From: Biscogniauxia marginata
Taxonomy: Eukaryota > Ascomycota > Sordariomycetes > Xylariales > Xylariaceae
Direction of reading: 5' to 3'
Length of the DNA: 64,000 nucleotides
Assembly: GCA_022695795.1 (NCBI GenBank)
Contig: MU404055.1
Coordinates: 1,302,001-1,366,000 of the forward strand
Position 1 is the first letter of the stretch. Every line of letters begins with the position of its first letter. Shown here piece by piece: positions 14,163 through 25,388 of this stretch. The notes below the pieces were generated by a model that had not been told where the DNA came from, did no database searches, and saw only the letters and a program-made list of their open reading frames with translations. Both the position numbers and the translations under genes were made by a program.

Positions 14163-15842
14163 AAAAAAAAATCATTTCTTTTTTAAAAAACATTACTGAT
14201 ATGACTTTTTCGAAAACATATGTGTGTTTATGTCTCGTGTCACCTTCGTACCAGAAAACATACATATAATCCAGGTGATGCTTACAAAGGGGGGGGGAGG
14301 GGTGTGTTGGTTTAGGGGCTGATGCTTTTGTACCATACCTAGTTAAATAGGTAACGTAGACAAGATTATATCACGGCGCCTGGTAGGTTAGATCATGATA
14401 TGATGTTACCTTGGGACTACTCGGTAAGGTGGTTGGTTGTCTAAGGGTAATATATCACAAATATATATATATAAATGGGAATACATAGGTACTTAGGTAG
14501 GAACCAAAGGGGGTGAGTGGATGGGTGATTCATAAAATGTACAACCCGAGATCAAGCCAGAGAAAGTAATAAATCTGAAATCTTTTGTGTACTTGTCTGT
14601 ATCACATAACTCAAGTCACAATCAGTGTGAGACAACATAGATTTTCGTCTAATCCTGCCCTGTCTCTCTCTTCCCCCCTTCGGCTGATACCTAGCCCAAC
14701 ACAACATTTCGTCTCATCATCATCATCAACGCCTCATCCCGCACAACTTGTGAGACACGCCCCCCTCCCCCCATCTCCCGTCCCCAATCCCCTTCCCCCC
14801 CAAAATTTCGGAGTCCGCTATCCGGCTGACCTCAGAACTAAACCTCAGACCACTCCCTCCCGTCGTACATCATATCGTAGCACGCACGCCGGGCTCCGGG
14901 TGCCACGGGGTTTGGGGTTACACGCTTCGTAGGCCTACCTACCTACTCAGAACTAGGGAATCTCTTTTACCATGTTGGATTAAACAGAAAATAAGAAGAA
15001 ACTTGGGGTAGATTTCACTTATGGTTCCGTGTGGAACAAGACTTGGATCGTCTAATTATCGTAATTTATGTGCAATTTTCCTCCCTCTTTCTTTTTTAAC
15101 TATCTACAAGTAGCATCGATCGATTGTACAGCGGGAAGGCTCTCGTACATATGGATACACACGCGAAGAAGGAAAATTAAAACATGACATATGTGCGTGT
15201 TTGAAGGGCTGGGTCTGCCTTACTTCGGGTTCGATTAACCCTACTACCGCTCATTCGTCATTCGGGTATTAGGGATCATGTGCAAAAAACTCTCAATACT
15301 TTTCTGCTGTTTCTTTTCCACTCCCACCAAAAAGTAAAATGCATCAGGCGCCAAACTCGTGCGAATTTTCCCTTCATTTCTCCTCTTTTCCGGGTTCTCA
15401 CCCGCTGTACAATGCAGGAAAAAGGAAATTCGTGGTCCTGTAGTTGACCTGTCGCGCCTGTAACCCACAAGGGTCATGTAGATTGATAGACATGGTGCTC
15501 CTGTTGGTGTAGGTAATGTGGCAGACCTCAGTGTGATGAATCACCGAGGCCATTGTTCCCCCAATTTCTATGTTGAGGGTCAATCCGGGCGTGCATTCGT
15601 AGCCACGGACAGCCGTAGCAATGGTCGTAGCTTCGACTCATGGCTCATCCTCATAACAACCAGACAACCCAGTTAGACTGCCTAGTCTTCGTCCCCTCTC
15701 GCCCATTACTCAGTTCACTACCGATCGCGCCGGCATGGCTTCGCAGCTTTGTTCGTACAGCAACTCCAAAAATAAAGCAAATGTACCGTGCACCGCTCAC
15801 CGTACATCTGTCTCCTCGAGGCCCCCTTCGGCCTCAAGTTTC
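14163..15842. other. Intergenic region, convergent gene ends
   Basis: This region lies between the 3' ends of the PNKP and KGD4 genes, so it should hold two terminators. It contains a G-run near 14290, a short TA microsatellite near 14462 and C-rich sequence at 14756-14806. No coding region could be supported. Confidence 0.5.
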
Positions 15843-16378
15843 TCAACCAAAGAGCGCAGCGCCGCCGGTCTCGACGGCCTCGATCTCGGCAAGGCTCAGC
15901 GGGGTTCTGCGGAAGCGCTCGGGTAGCTCGTTGCGATCAAAGTAGACGCCCTTGGGAGCTTCGACGGGACCGAGACTAGCAGCCGAGGCGCTACCAATGG
16001 ACTTGCGCAGAGGGCCATGCTGCTGTGCCGAGTCTCGGTATGCCGAAAAAGATGGGTGCGAGTTACCGTTACCACGACCGGGGAGGGTGCCGGTGGGAGA
16101 GGCAGGGTGCGGCTGCGGGGTGTGGTCTACGTGTGCTGTGTAGAGGTTGAGTGGTCAGCGACTTGTTTCGTCAGAACTGGGCACAGGTTGTTTCGGTGCA
16201 ACGTGGGACCAGGAGGGGGAGTCAATTGCGTATGTGATACGTATTTGTGCTTGGGGAGCGACAAGAAGTGGGAGGAAAATGGCTTACTGGGAACTGTTCG
16301 CCTGCCGATGAATCGAATCATGGGAGTGCGCTCAGCGCCGTGAGCGGCTGCTTGACGGAGGACCCGAGTCGCGAACAT
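15843..16378 (-). CDS. KGD4: 2-oxoglutarate dehydrogenase complex subunit Kgd4 (Ymr31/MRPS36 family)
   Basis: This is a small mitochondrial adaptor that tethers the E3 subunit to the E1-E2 core of the 2-oxoglutarate dehydrogenase complex in the TCA cycle. It was formerly annotated as ribosomal protein Ymr-31/MRPS36. Predicted exons are 16378-16288 and 16135-15843, with a 152-bp intron whose branch site resembles GCTGAC. The product is about 127 residues. The N-terminus MFATRVLRQAAAHG is arginine-rich and lacks acidic residues, as expected of a matrix presequence. The typical VDHTPQPHPASPTGTLPG segment follows, then a conserved block with HGPLRKSIG. The C-terminus carries the diagnostic LPERFRRTPLSLAEIEAVE stretch that contacts E3. 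The protein is complete and nothing is odd except a short Gly/Asn-rich insert after the LPG motif. Confidence 0.9.
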
Positions 16379-19300
16379 TGTGATTGTGGGTTGTTTCTTG
16401 AAGTGCGGAAGAGGAGAGGGAAAAGATTGTGACGGGGCTGGTTTGGTTTGGGCTGGTTTTTCCCCCCCTCGTTGTTGTAGTCCAAGTCGAGTGTGGTGGG
16501 TAATGGCTAGGTAGTTCGGGCGTTGTTACTGAGGAGGATAGCGCACAGGCTAGTCGAAATAATTAAACAAGTTTCTTTTAAAGGAGGCTGTGATCCTTGG
16601 CTGATGTCGATTACCGAGAGAGGTGGATGAGAAAAATAAAGGAAGAGGAAGAGGAGAGGAGAGGAGAGGAAGACTAGAGGGGAAGAATCGCGTGTGTTGG
16701 TGGATTATGTACTAAGTTGTGACTACTTCGTGGAGGGAAGGTTGGTGGGATGCGAGCTCCGATTCTGGATTATGAATCAATCGGGAGGGGAAGAGCAAAC
16801 GTAAGAGAAGTCTGGGTAGGCAGCTGCAGTTCCTCGGGCAGTTCCTGGGGAATGATGTAGGTTTGCCAATAAGGTACCACTAGGTTCCCCACCATTTTTT
16901 TTTTTCTTCTCTCTTTCCATCAATGATTAAAAGATATTAGTGAACGTTAGCGAATATCAACTGCTAGTTTAGTTTGGATTGCACCACTGCGACTTCGGAC
17001 TTTTAGGGTCTTTACCCTTGCGAGTCTCTTTGGGCCGATCAACTCGGGCGAGAACCTCTTTCCCTCTTCCCACCCACGTTGTCCCATGTGCAACCCGCAG
17101 GGCCTGCAACCACATGCACGTCTCCCTGTTTGCCTGTCGGACCATCGTTGTGAGACCCAGGGTTAGGCTCTGATGGATTTTAGTGTATTGCAGTTGATGC
17201 ACAAGCATTTTCGCCAACCTTGCCTCCGTCTCCAGCAGTATTTTCTTTTTACCATCACAAAGTGACGAGTTATATCAATATACACACATCTTGGCCTCAA
17301 CAGTTGAAGGCGTTGAACTAATCAGCCAGCCAACCAACCGCCTTTAACAAGTACTCGAAATTGACATTCAATAGCATCTAGATCGTTTGAGAGTACGCCA
17401 CATTAATCCTGCGGGGATTAAGTCAATTCCAACCATCTTACGACATACATGTACACCATCTTACTATGTTATCATAAGCCATAATCCCGATAACCGACAG
17501 AAGTGTGTCAATTAGGTATGTCTCCCCAAGTTGATAATATAAACTACACCAGGGCTCTTTAAACTCTTCGGCAATAACGATACAAAGAGATGTGTGGATT
17601 CATATGAAATCATATGTCAAGCTTAAAGGTTATGAAGTATGTTCAACTTACATGTATTATTACTACACTATACTAGTGTAGAGCACCGAGGCCCCATCGT
17701 CCCTTTTTTTCAAACCAACAGTTGCTTTATCACCAGCCAACCAGCATTATCCGAAATACCGAATCAGGGTTTACCGAGCCCGTCCGAGATACGCCCCCCC
17801 CCCCCCCCCCCTCGTACCGTACTTAGTCTTTTTTCCCCTTCAGCCTCCTGCAGGCCCAGTCATGCATGTCGCGCACTGAACGTGACCACCTTGCTTCCAT
17901 CCAGTCCCGCAGGTCCGCATTCTCCTCCTCCCGCCTCGCCCCGGCGGTACCAAAGAGTTGGGGGTCAGCCGCCCCCCTCGTCTTCCCCAGGTGTTAACGG
18001 GGGGTCAGCTTCACCGTCCATGATAAGTACATGTAAGGCTCACATTCTCGTTCCAATGCTCTGCTGTCTTTCTACGGGTTTCGTTCGACTCTGCTCTGCG
18101 ATTTCGGACTGAACCATATCCACCCATCCCCCTACCTTTCGTACAGATGTGTAATTCGTCAAGTCCGGCGCAGCACAGGACTCGGAGAGTTTCCTTCTGA
18201 CATCGTCTGGATCCCTCCGGGACACACAACGGAGGTTCGCCCAACCCCGTCATTGGCCTCAGGGCATCTCCGGACCCCCCTAGAATTCTGACAATGCACA
18301 CATCAGCCCATGATGGTCCCATGTAGCTAGAGCCTTACTAGTGTATAGTGTAGATTCTGCATACGTATACTAGATCTACACTAATTTGCTTCCCTAACGC
18401 CGACCACGCCCATGCTATACCCTCGTAAGCCTGGGGGGATTCTCCGTCGCAGGACGCGGGGAACGCTGTTCCTTGTCACATCTAGTATCCAAACTAAGAT
18501 CCCGCTTGGGTTGGGCTCAGTATGTACGGATTAATACGACAGGTAACACCTATAGGTATTCAACAGAACATCGTAAAAGAAATCACACATGCAAAACTCT
18601 GGTCCCTCGGCCAGGTAGTTTTCAGGTCCCCTAACTCGAAATAGAAAGAAAGCAGGTCCAAGGTCGGACGGAGTTCTCTTTGCGAACAACCAAACTGGAT
18701 AACTACTTGTCGTGACGCTTTGGTGCCCGATGCGTCTCTTCCTAGTTCCTACCTCCCTATTTCTTCCCTACCTACCTCCTTGCTGCATTCCCCACGCCAA
18801 ACCCGTCGTTGAACCCATGCTTTGCATAATGCGATGTCGGCTCTGGATGCAGCTAACTATGTAGTGGGTCGAACTTATTCATCTGATCTGCCCATTATTG
18901 TCAGCCTGACCGAAGCTTGGTTATCGTGGAAACCTGCTGTTTCTGGACGGGGTCGAAGCCTTTTCATACATTAATTTTTTTTTCTCGTCGACGCACGACC
19001 CGGTCCAAGTGGATCGTCGACCCTCGTTCGCACGCGCATACACTAACTAAGTGGGCATTATCTACCTCCACTATGAGATATACTAACCAGGACCCTTCAG
19101 CGTCGTCGTCGTCATGATGTTTTGCGGAGTTTAAATGTTGATAGGTTCTGAAACAGACCTGAAGGGCCCCAGTCCCGGAATATCGCGATGCTATATAGGC
19201 ACAAATTACTGCTTGCCTATCTGGCTTTCCTCGAATCGAATCGAGGTCTCTCACTGGGCATTAGCAGGAGCTGCTGAATTCCTGATGCCCAAGGCACAAC

Positions 19301-19922
19301 CTATACAAACAACAAGATATGCAATAGGTAGGTATCTATGGCATATATGGTATATTTGAGAGAAACTGTCTTGCATCACAGAGATGAGTTCACACGTTAT
19401 ACCAAAGGAGGGCCATACCATCATGTCTTGCCTTGTTGGTCTCATAAGAGACTTCAAAAATATTCTACCCGGTCCACTTTTTATAACTGGATGGTATTTA
19501 CTTCATAACCTCTGCTACTATCGAGTGATGGTGACGGTAGGGTTTTAGATTGATAGGCAAGGTGGCCCTCATCCTACCAATAGTTTACGAACATGGAAAA
19601 GTCACGAAAGGGTGTGAATTGGATTATTTTGAATATATGAGAATACCTATCTTGACATCAGATCCCAACCAAGTCCCTCTTCCCCATGATTTGTCATTGG
19701 AAGGGGGGAGTCCCTTGCCACACCCAATCCCAAGAGAGCTGGGGCTGGATCTACCAAACCCTGTCTCCTATCTAAACTACTCGCAGTATATCCGAACATG
19801 AAGCAGTCCCTTCCTCCGCCTCCGCCTCCCCCTATATATTATGCTATATTGCGGTAGCACGTATTAGAAGATTCAAGATGAGTGTTGGACGCGCGACCGC
19901 TGTGCAACAGCTCCTCGCGAGC
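16379..19922. other. Long gene-free intergenic region
   Basis: About 3.5 kb without a supportable gene. The longest frame (17639-18112 plus) is Pro/Ser-rich because it reads through an 18-base C-run and C-rich sequence, and it shows no domain. The interval should include the KGD4 promoter at its left end. Notable sequence includes a purine-rich stretch (about 16630-16680) and GGTAGGTA-type motifs near 19326. Confidence 0.5.
17794..17811. repeat. Poly-C homopolymer (18 bp)
   Basis: An uninterrupted run of 18 C lies in intergenic DNA. It is one of several long C/G homopolymers in this window. Confidence 0.9.
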
Positions 19923-20966
19923 TTACGACCCGGGCTCGGCCCCCGCCTCCAGGACGGCCTTCGAGGGCGTCGGCCGCGAACGACGGTCGCACGCGGTATC
20001 GCGCACGACGGAGCTCGGCTTGTTCTCCTCGCAGCACTGTGACGGCGGGAGTCAGTAAATACCCGTTTTAGCGGGAACATGATGGAGTGGAATGTCTCAG
20101 GAGGAGTAGGTGTCTTTCCCTGGGGAAAACTAACGACTCCCGAGATACAATACACCAAAAGCGCAGGGGGGGGGAATAAACTACAGAATCTCACTCACCT
20201 GCCCCAGGCCTACGTCGACGTCGCTGACGTATATCTTGGTAGGGGTCGGCGCGGAAATAGGCTCGTCTTTCTCATTGATGCTGTTGTTGCTGGCAGATAG
20301 CTGCTCTTCTTCGGTCTTCTCCTGCCGCGGCGTCAGGGTCGGGACCTCGGCGCGGGTTGGTTTGGGTGACCAGTGGTGACTGGAGGATAGGCCGGTTGGG
20401 AAAGGGTAGGAGGTGAAAAAGCCCGTTGTGCCAGACCACGACCACGACCTTGATGGGAAAGGGAAAGGGAAAGGGAAAGGGTGTTGGGAAACCCATGAAG
20501 GGAGGGGGGTCGGCCAGTTTGTGTAGGGCGGCTGCCACTTCGACGTCGGAGGAAACACGGGCGGGTAGGGCGGTAGAAATGTAGGGGTGGGCTTGAACGG
20601 GGGGAAGGCCACCCCGGATCCCGTCATCATCTTCGTTGTCGTCGGCCCGTCCGTAGTCGCGGCCGCGTCTTCCTTGGAGGCCTTGAGGGCCCGCAGCTCA
20701 TAGTGCTTAGGGTTAAACCCCTTCCGGTCCTCCCAGCACTGGGGCTCGAATATGACCTCGCATGTCTTGGCCTTGCCCTCGCCCGAGCAGCAGTGCTTGC
20801 GCCTCTCCATCGGCAGACATGTACACGTTATCGGCACCCCATCGCGTAGTAGCGGGGGCACGTTCTTGTGTTCCGGCACGGGTGCGGGTGCGGGGGCCGC
20901 GAGGGCGTGGCTGGCTAGGGTGACTAGGACGGCTAGACCGCCGAAGGAGATGGTGGAGAGACGCAT
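19923..20966 (-). CDS. Putative secreted protein with two cysteine modules and a Pro/Ser/Thr linker
   Basis: I do not recognise a named family. Predicted exons are 20966-20199 and 20036-19923 (162-bp intron, GTGAGT donor), giving about 293 residues. A clear signal peptide spans roughly residues 1-23 and ends in ALAAPAPAP. The N-terminal module has six cysteines in the order C-x-C, CC, C, C, within about 35 residues (CTCLPMERRKHCC then two more). The middle is a Pro/Ser/Thr/Trp-rich linker including a PFPFPFPFP run encoded by a hexanucleotide repeat. Exon 2 adds a second short module starting QCCEEN and ending in a further Cys, which resembles the first CC-containing half. The architecture suits an extracellular or cell-wall-associated protein, and an effector-like role is possible but is only inference. 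Confidence 0.65.
20455..20481. repeat. GGGAAA hexanucleotide repeat (4.5 copies)
   Basis: Four and a half copies of GGGAAA lie within the secreted-protein gene. On the coding strand they give alternating Pro-Phe residues. Copy-number change would alter linker length without a frameshift. Confidence 0.9.
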
Positions 20967-22379
20967 TGTGCTGGTGGTGATGGACGAAGGAGATAGTTAA
21001 GAAGATGGAAACAAAATATCAAATCAGATGAGATACGATAACCTAGGACGATCTAAACTTGAGTAATATTTACCCAAAGGTTAAAGAAGGGGAGAAAAGA
21101 AGGGACCGATCTGATAGAGGGAGCAGGTTTTGGATTCATACGCAAGGAGATCATGCCAAAAGGTTCAAAATTTTTGCTGTCTTAATGCCTCACGGGTCTC
21201 CATCACATACACTCTCGTGACTACGCGCAGCTATCGTTGAGCTTATTAACGGATACTCCCTTACGGGGCTCTTACGCGACAGATTAATCTATCGACAGCA
21301 TGGAATAAGTTATTATAGATCTGAGGAACAGAAGAGCGACACCCCCAGCTTCGCGCTGCTCCGTACACTACATGGCCCCTTACCTTAGGTACGTAACATG
21401 GTAGCAGTCTTGAAGCCCTTTTCTCTTTTCTTCTTCTTTCTTTTCTACGATGATCACTAGATTACCACACTTAACTGCTTCCATACCTAAGATTCGATGC
21501 CATTATTCTCCCCCCTCCCCCCGCCGTGAAATTTCCCTCGTGGAGCTTAAAAAATAGCTCAACGGTGGCAAAAGAGACCTTGATGGCTGTTGGCCTATGC
21601 TACTTGCGAGTTTCGGAGTTTTGGACATGTGCTCATGCATAGGTATATACCGAGGTACGGGATTGACAAGTACCAAATCGTCTTTTGCAACACAGTGAAG
21701 TAATGAGGAGAGTCGGGGACGTCGAGCACGTGGGAGAACAGTTGGAATTCTCGAAATGAAGTAACGTTGCGGATAATCCATCTTCGTCAAAGTTTCTAAT
21801 GTGCTCAGAACATCATTCGATATTGCAAAGGAGGTTTTAACGAGCGCCTTGTTCTGAGAGCGGACTGCAACATTTTGTTCTAAAAATAGATAGCATGGTA
21901 GACGGGAAGGGACTAATTTACTACAAGTGATTATTCCGTGGATAACCCTGAAGATGTATTTTATAGATGTGTCGATACTATCCATTGGTATACGGCCTTA
22001 CGAGGCAATCCACATCTTTCCATCAAGGAATTGAGGATTCCACATGTTGCTGGGGATGTAGGCCCTGAGATATTGTTGAAAATCTCACATAACAAAAATA
22101 AATAAACGAGGAGGATACAGTGACATATATTACACCTGTAATTTATAACCAAGAAAAAAAAAGGGGGGCGGGGGGGGGGATTTTTCTTTACGTACCGACT
22201 TGAAGCCGTCACCGAAACGGCCCCGCTTATCCGACAGCTTGAGCTAAGTATTTGATGTTTCTTTCTCTCCGTCCGAAGAAATCTTCGGCACCTCTTCTCT
22301 CAGTGCAAATCCTTCACAGCCAAAGGTCGGTAAAAAGAACAAAAAAGGGGAGAGAGGGAGAAAAAAGAAAAAGAAAGAT
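20967..22379. other. Intergenic region between divergent genes
   Basis: This region separates the secreted-protein gene (minus) from TRM12 (plus). A 160-codon minus-strand frame at 21503-21985 has no recognisable domain and no signal that would make it a convincing gene. There are A- and G-runs near 22145-22180 and a pyrimidine-rich tract near 21420-21450. Confidence 0.45.
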
Positions 22380-23189
22380 ATGAGGAATTCAGAACCAAAA
22401 CCAAAACTAAAACCAAAACGCAGCAGCAAACCACCGCCTCCAAATCCGATCGAGGCGGCCGTGACCGCCTGGCTCCGCGGCTCCTCCGCGCTAGGCCTGG
22501 AACACGGCGAGCAGCAGCTAGTCGCCGAGGCCCCGCGCCGATGGACCGTCTACGAGCCGATGGTGCTGCTGCCCGCGGGGGCGTTCGCTTCGGCGGCGTG
22601 GAGGGCGGCGCTGCTACCGCGGTCCGGCGGGGCGGACGGGCTGTGGAGGGGCGTCCTGGCCGAGGTCTCGAGGAAGGTTGGCAACAAGCGGGGGTTGACG
22701 CACCTCGCCGCCAACGAGGGGATCCCGCTGCACGGGAGTGGGAGCGGGGGCGGGAACGGAACCGATGGGGACGGGGATAGGGACGGGGATGGGGGAGGGG
22801 ACGACTTGAGGGACGAGACGGAAAAAGAGGAGGGAGGGGAGGAAAGGCGGTTGGCGGCGGCGATGAGTAGTAGTAGCAACATCCTGCGCAGTCCGAGCGG
22901 TCTCCGCATGCTGTATGGGGACTTTGGTCCCCCCTCCCCCTCCCCCTCCTCTTCCCCGTCGCCGTCGCCATCGCCGCCAGAGCTCCCGGACTCGGCTCTC
23001 GAGCGCGCGTTCTGGGTCTCGACGAAGCAGAACGGCATATTCCAGACGTGGGCGCCGCGCTGGACCATGTTCAGCCGCGGCAACATAAAGGAGAAGGCGC
23101 GCCTGCTCGACTTCCACCACCACCGCCGCCCGCCCGAGGAGCGGCTCCGAAAAAAAGCCGGGGACGAGAAAGGAAACGCCGCCGCCACG

Positions 23190-23233
<44 letters not shown>

Positions 23234-23918
23234 CGGGGGGAGGCTCTCGCATAGGCACATGGCGCCGTCCGCGCTGAGGCAGGCCTGGGCCGTGGACCTG
23301 TACGCGGGGATCGGGTACTTCGCCTTCTCGTACGCGCGGCTGGGCATGCGGGTGCTGTGCTGGGAGCTGAACCCGTGGAGCGTCGAGGGCCTGCGGCGGG
23401 GGGCGCGGGCGAACGGGTGGTCGGCGCGGGTCGTCCGGGGACCGGACCTGGCGCTGCCGATGGCCGAGATCGTGGCCGGCGGGGAGCAGATCGTGGTGTT
23501 CCTGGAGGACAACGCGCACGCGGCGCGGAGGACCCGCGACCTGAGGGACCACCGGGGCGGCGGCGGCGGTAGTAGTAGTGGTGGTGATAGTGGTGGGGGG
23601 TTGGACGTCCTGCACGTGAACTGCGGTCTCTTGCCCACGAGCGATGCTTCGTGGAGAGATGCCTGGGACATCGCCGGCGGCGGGGGAGAGCAGGCGTGGC
23701 TTCACCTGCACGAGAACGTGGGTGTGGCGGATATTGATGAGAGGAGAGGGGAGATTGAGAAGTGGTTCACGGAGCTACCAACAGACGGGAGAGACCAGAG
23801 CGCAATGAGGAGCGCTCGTGTCGAGCACGTCGAGCTCGTCAAGACGTATGCGCCGGGCGTGTGGCACTGCGTGTTCGATGTGCACATTACAAAGCCAAAG
23901 TCTAGTAGTATAACATGA
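22380..23918 (+). CDS. TRM12: tRNA wybutosine-synthesizing protein 2 (TYW2/Trm12), aminocarboxypropyltransferase
   Basis: This enzyme transfers the 3-amino-3-carboxypropyl group of S-adenosylmethionine to 4-demethylwyosine at position 37 of tRNA-Phe, in wybutosine synthesis in the cytosol. It is a single exon of 512 residues, near the family's usual size. A basic N-terminus precedes a substrate-binding region containing KRGLTHLAANEGIP. The SAM-binding fold has the motif VDLYAGIGYFAF at about residue 306, then CWELNPWSVEGLRRGA. The C-terminal part has HLHENVG and a VELVKTYAPGVWHCVFDVHI-like end typical of TYW2. Low-complexity inserts are striking: a Gly/Asp/Glu-rich block, a Ser-Pro repeat, a run of about 15 Asp (from residue 270) just before the SAM fold, and a Gly/Ser loop. 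The gene is very GC-rich. It converges on the SSP120-like gene. Confidence 0.88.
23189..23234 (+). repeat. GAC trinucleotide repeat inside TRM12
   Basis: An almost perfect GAC repeat (one GAT interruption near the end) encodes the poly-aspartate run of the TYW2 protein. The repeat is in frame, so its length can vary without breaking the gene. Confidence 0.95.
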
Positions 23919-24146
23919 ATAAAGTACTACATCGTCAAACGCCAGATATTCCATCATCTTTCGTATCGTGTACGTCCCTCCACCCAACTACGCCAGACGA
24001 GGCCAAGAGTGTGGGCGACAATTGCCCTGCCATTGCTGTTCCTCGCTATTATTATAACATACTACGCCGTGCCGGGGTTGGCCCATCCCAACCCTCCCCC
24101 CGAAACAACCCAGGTTGTCCAATTAGGCTAAAGAAATATTCTATAT

Positions 24147-24852
24147 TCAGCTGCCTCTCCTGAACTTGCTCGGGATGTTGTCCTCGACGATGGGCATCTT
24201 GTTGAGCAGCTCCAGGCGCTCCTCGGCCTCGTCCATGAGCTCGTGCTTGCGGAAGTGCTCGATGTCCTCGGGGTGCGTCAGCTCCTCGAGCGGGGTGTTC
24301 TCGTCGTGGTACTTCTCCCAGTGGTGGATCTCGTACTCGTACTCGTCGTCGCCGTGGTGGCCGGGCCCCGTGCCCATGTCGGGCAGCGCCTTGCCGGCCC
24401 GGATGAAGGCGACGAACTCGTCGCGCGACACGACGCCGTCGCCGCTGCCGTCGAGCAGCCGCAGCAGCTCCCGCTGGATCTCGTCCCGCCGCGCCGGCGA
24501 CACGTCCTTGTTGGAATCGTCGAAGAGCCCGTATGTGCGCAGGATCTCCTCGGGCTCCCACTGGCCGTCGGCGTCGTAGTCGTGCAGCGCGAAGAAGGAG
24601 GAGGCGTCGAAGTCGCTTATGTGGTGTTCCTCTGTGTGTCGCCTCGAGGGTCAGGTTTTTTTTCTTCCTTTTGTTTTTGTTGCTACCGAGTCGCAAGAGT
24701 GTATACAACCCTTGGCTTTACTTACCGGCCATGTGTTTGGTCATCCAGTCGGCATCGTCGCCAACGATCGGCTTCTGCGATCCGCCGTGGTCACCATGTC
24801 CTACAGCTACGCCTAACAGGGTAGTTGCGAGTAACAATAACGTCGAATGCAT
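24147..24852 (-). CDS. Secretory-pathway EF-hand protein, Ssp120-like
   Basis: This is a small calcium-binding protein of the secretory pathway, similar in layout to yeast Ssp120 and to nucleobindin-type proteins. Predicted exons are 24852-24726 and 24631-24147 (94-bp intron), giving about 203 residues. A signal peptide (MHSTLLLLATTLLGVAVG) is followed by His/Gly residues. Two EF-hand loops are visible: DYDADGQWEPEE, with Asp at positions 1, 3 and 5 and Glu at 12, and DGSGDGVVSRDE. The C-terminal third is rich in His, Glu and Asp (EYEIHHWEKYHDENTP, HPEDIEHFRKHELMDEAEERL). It ends FRRGS with no HDEL retention signal. The gene is divergent from ORC6, sharing a promoter of about 540 bp, and converges on TRM12. 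Confidence 0.8.
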
Positions 24853-25388
24853 CTTAAATAGTGGATATATGAGAAGAAAGGAAAATAAAAATGAAAATGT
24901 CGAACAATTAGGCAGAGGTGCAATTGACAAAAGACAAGAAGACAAGAAGAGGGTTCAAGAGATATGGAATCTATAATAAAGATGTACCTAAGATACTAAC
25001 GACAGTGGGACACAATGGATAAAGCTACTTACATAGGTACCTACCTAGGTACTAAGCCAGGGTGGCATGGGGCAGAGAGCGGCCCCCGATCGGCATTATC
25101 TGCAGGGGACATGCCGCTAACGTCAAGGCAATCAGAGCTTATCTTCAGGGATCTCATCGGTTGCTAGGGACCACAAAAAAACGTCATTTTCGGCACTGAT
25201 CCGCTTGTTTATTGCAAACATCTACACTCCATATTCTGTTCCGTGCTCCGTACATCTGCAACTCACCCCAACGTCCGAATCCGTCACGCTTATAAGTCTC
25301 TCCCTTGATGAGTAGATAAGCTACTCCCACATTCCAGCAGCTCTGCCCACATCTTCCGACAGACACCAGACACAAGTCTTAAGTCAAC
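24853..25388. promoter_or_regulatory. Bidirectional promoter region, SSP120-like / ORC6
   Basis: This 536-bp gap separates two divergently transcribed start codons, so it must carry both 5' regions. It includes a palindromic TAGGTACCTACCTAGGTAC stretch near 25033-25051, a motif type that recurs elsewhere in the window. No specific factor-binding site can be assigned. Confidence 0.55.

Noticed and set aside
15220..15240. GGGTTCGATTAA, similar to the T-arm of a tRNA gene
   Set aside because: No A-box, anticodon arm or acceptor-stem pairing was found at the right distance.
17639..18112. 157-codon plus-strand open frame rich in Pro and Ser
   Set aside because: It reads through an 18-base C-run and C-rich DNA, has no domain, signal peptide or splice support, and looks compositional.
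21503..21985. 160-codon minus-strand open frame
   Set aside because: No recognisable motif, and composition typical of intergenic DNA here; length alone is not enough.
22550..23711. Two open frames over 360 codons on the minus strand opposite TRM12
   Set aside because: They are shadows produced by the very GC-rich coding strand of TRM12; their translations are low-complexity Arg/Ser/Pro/Val with no domain.
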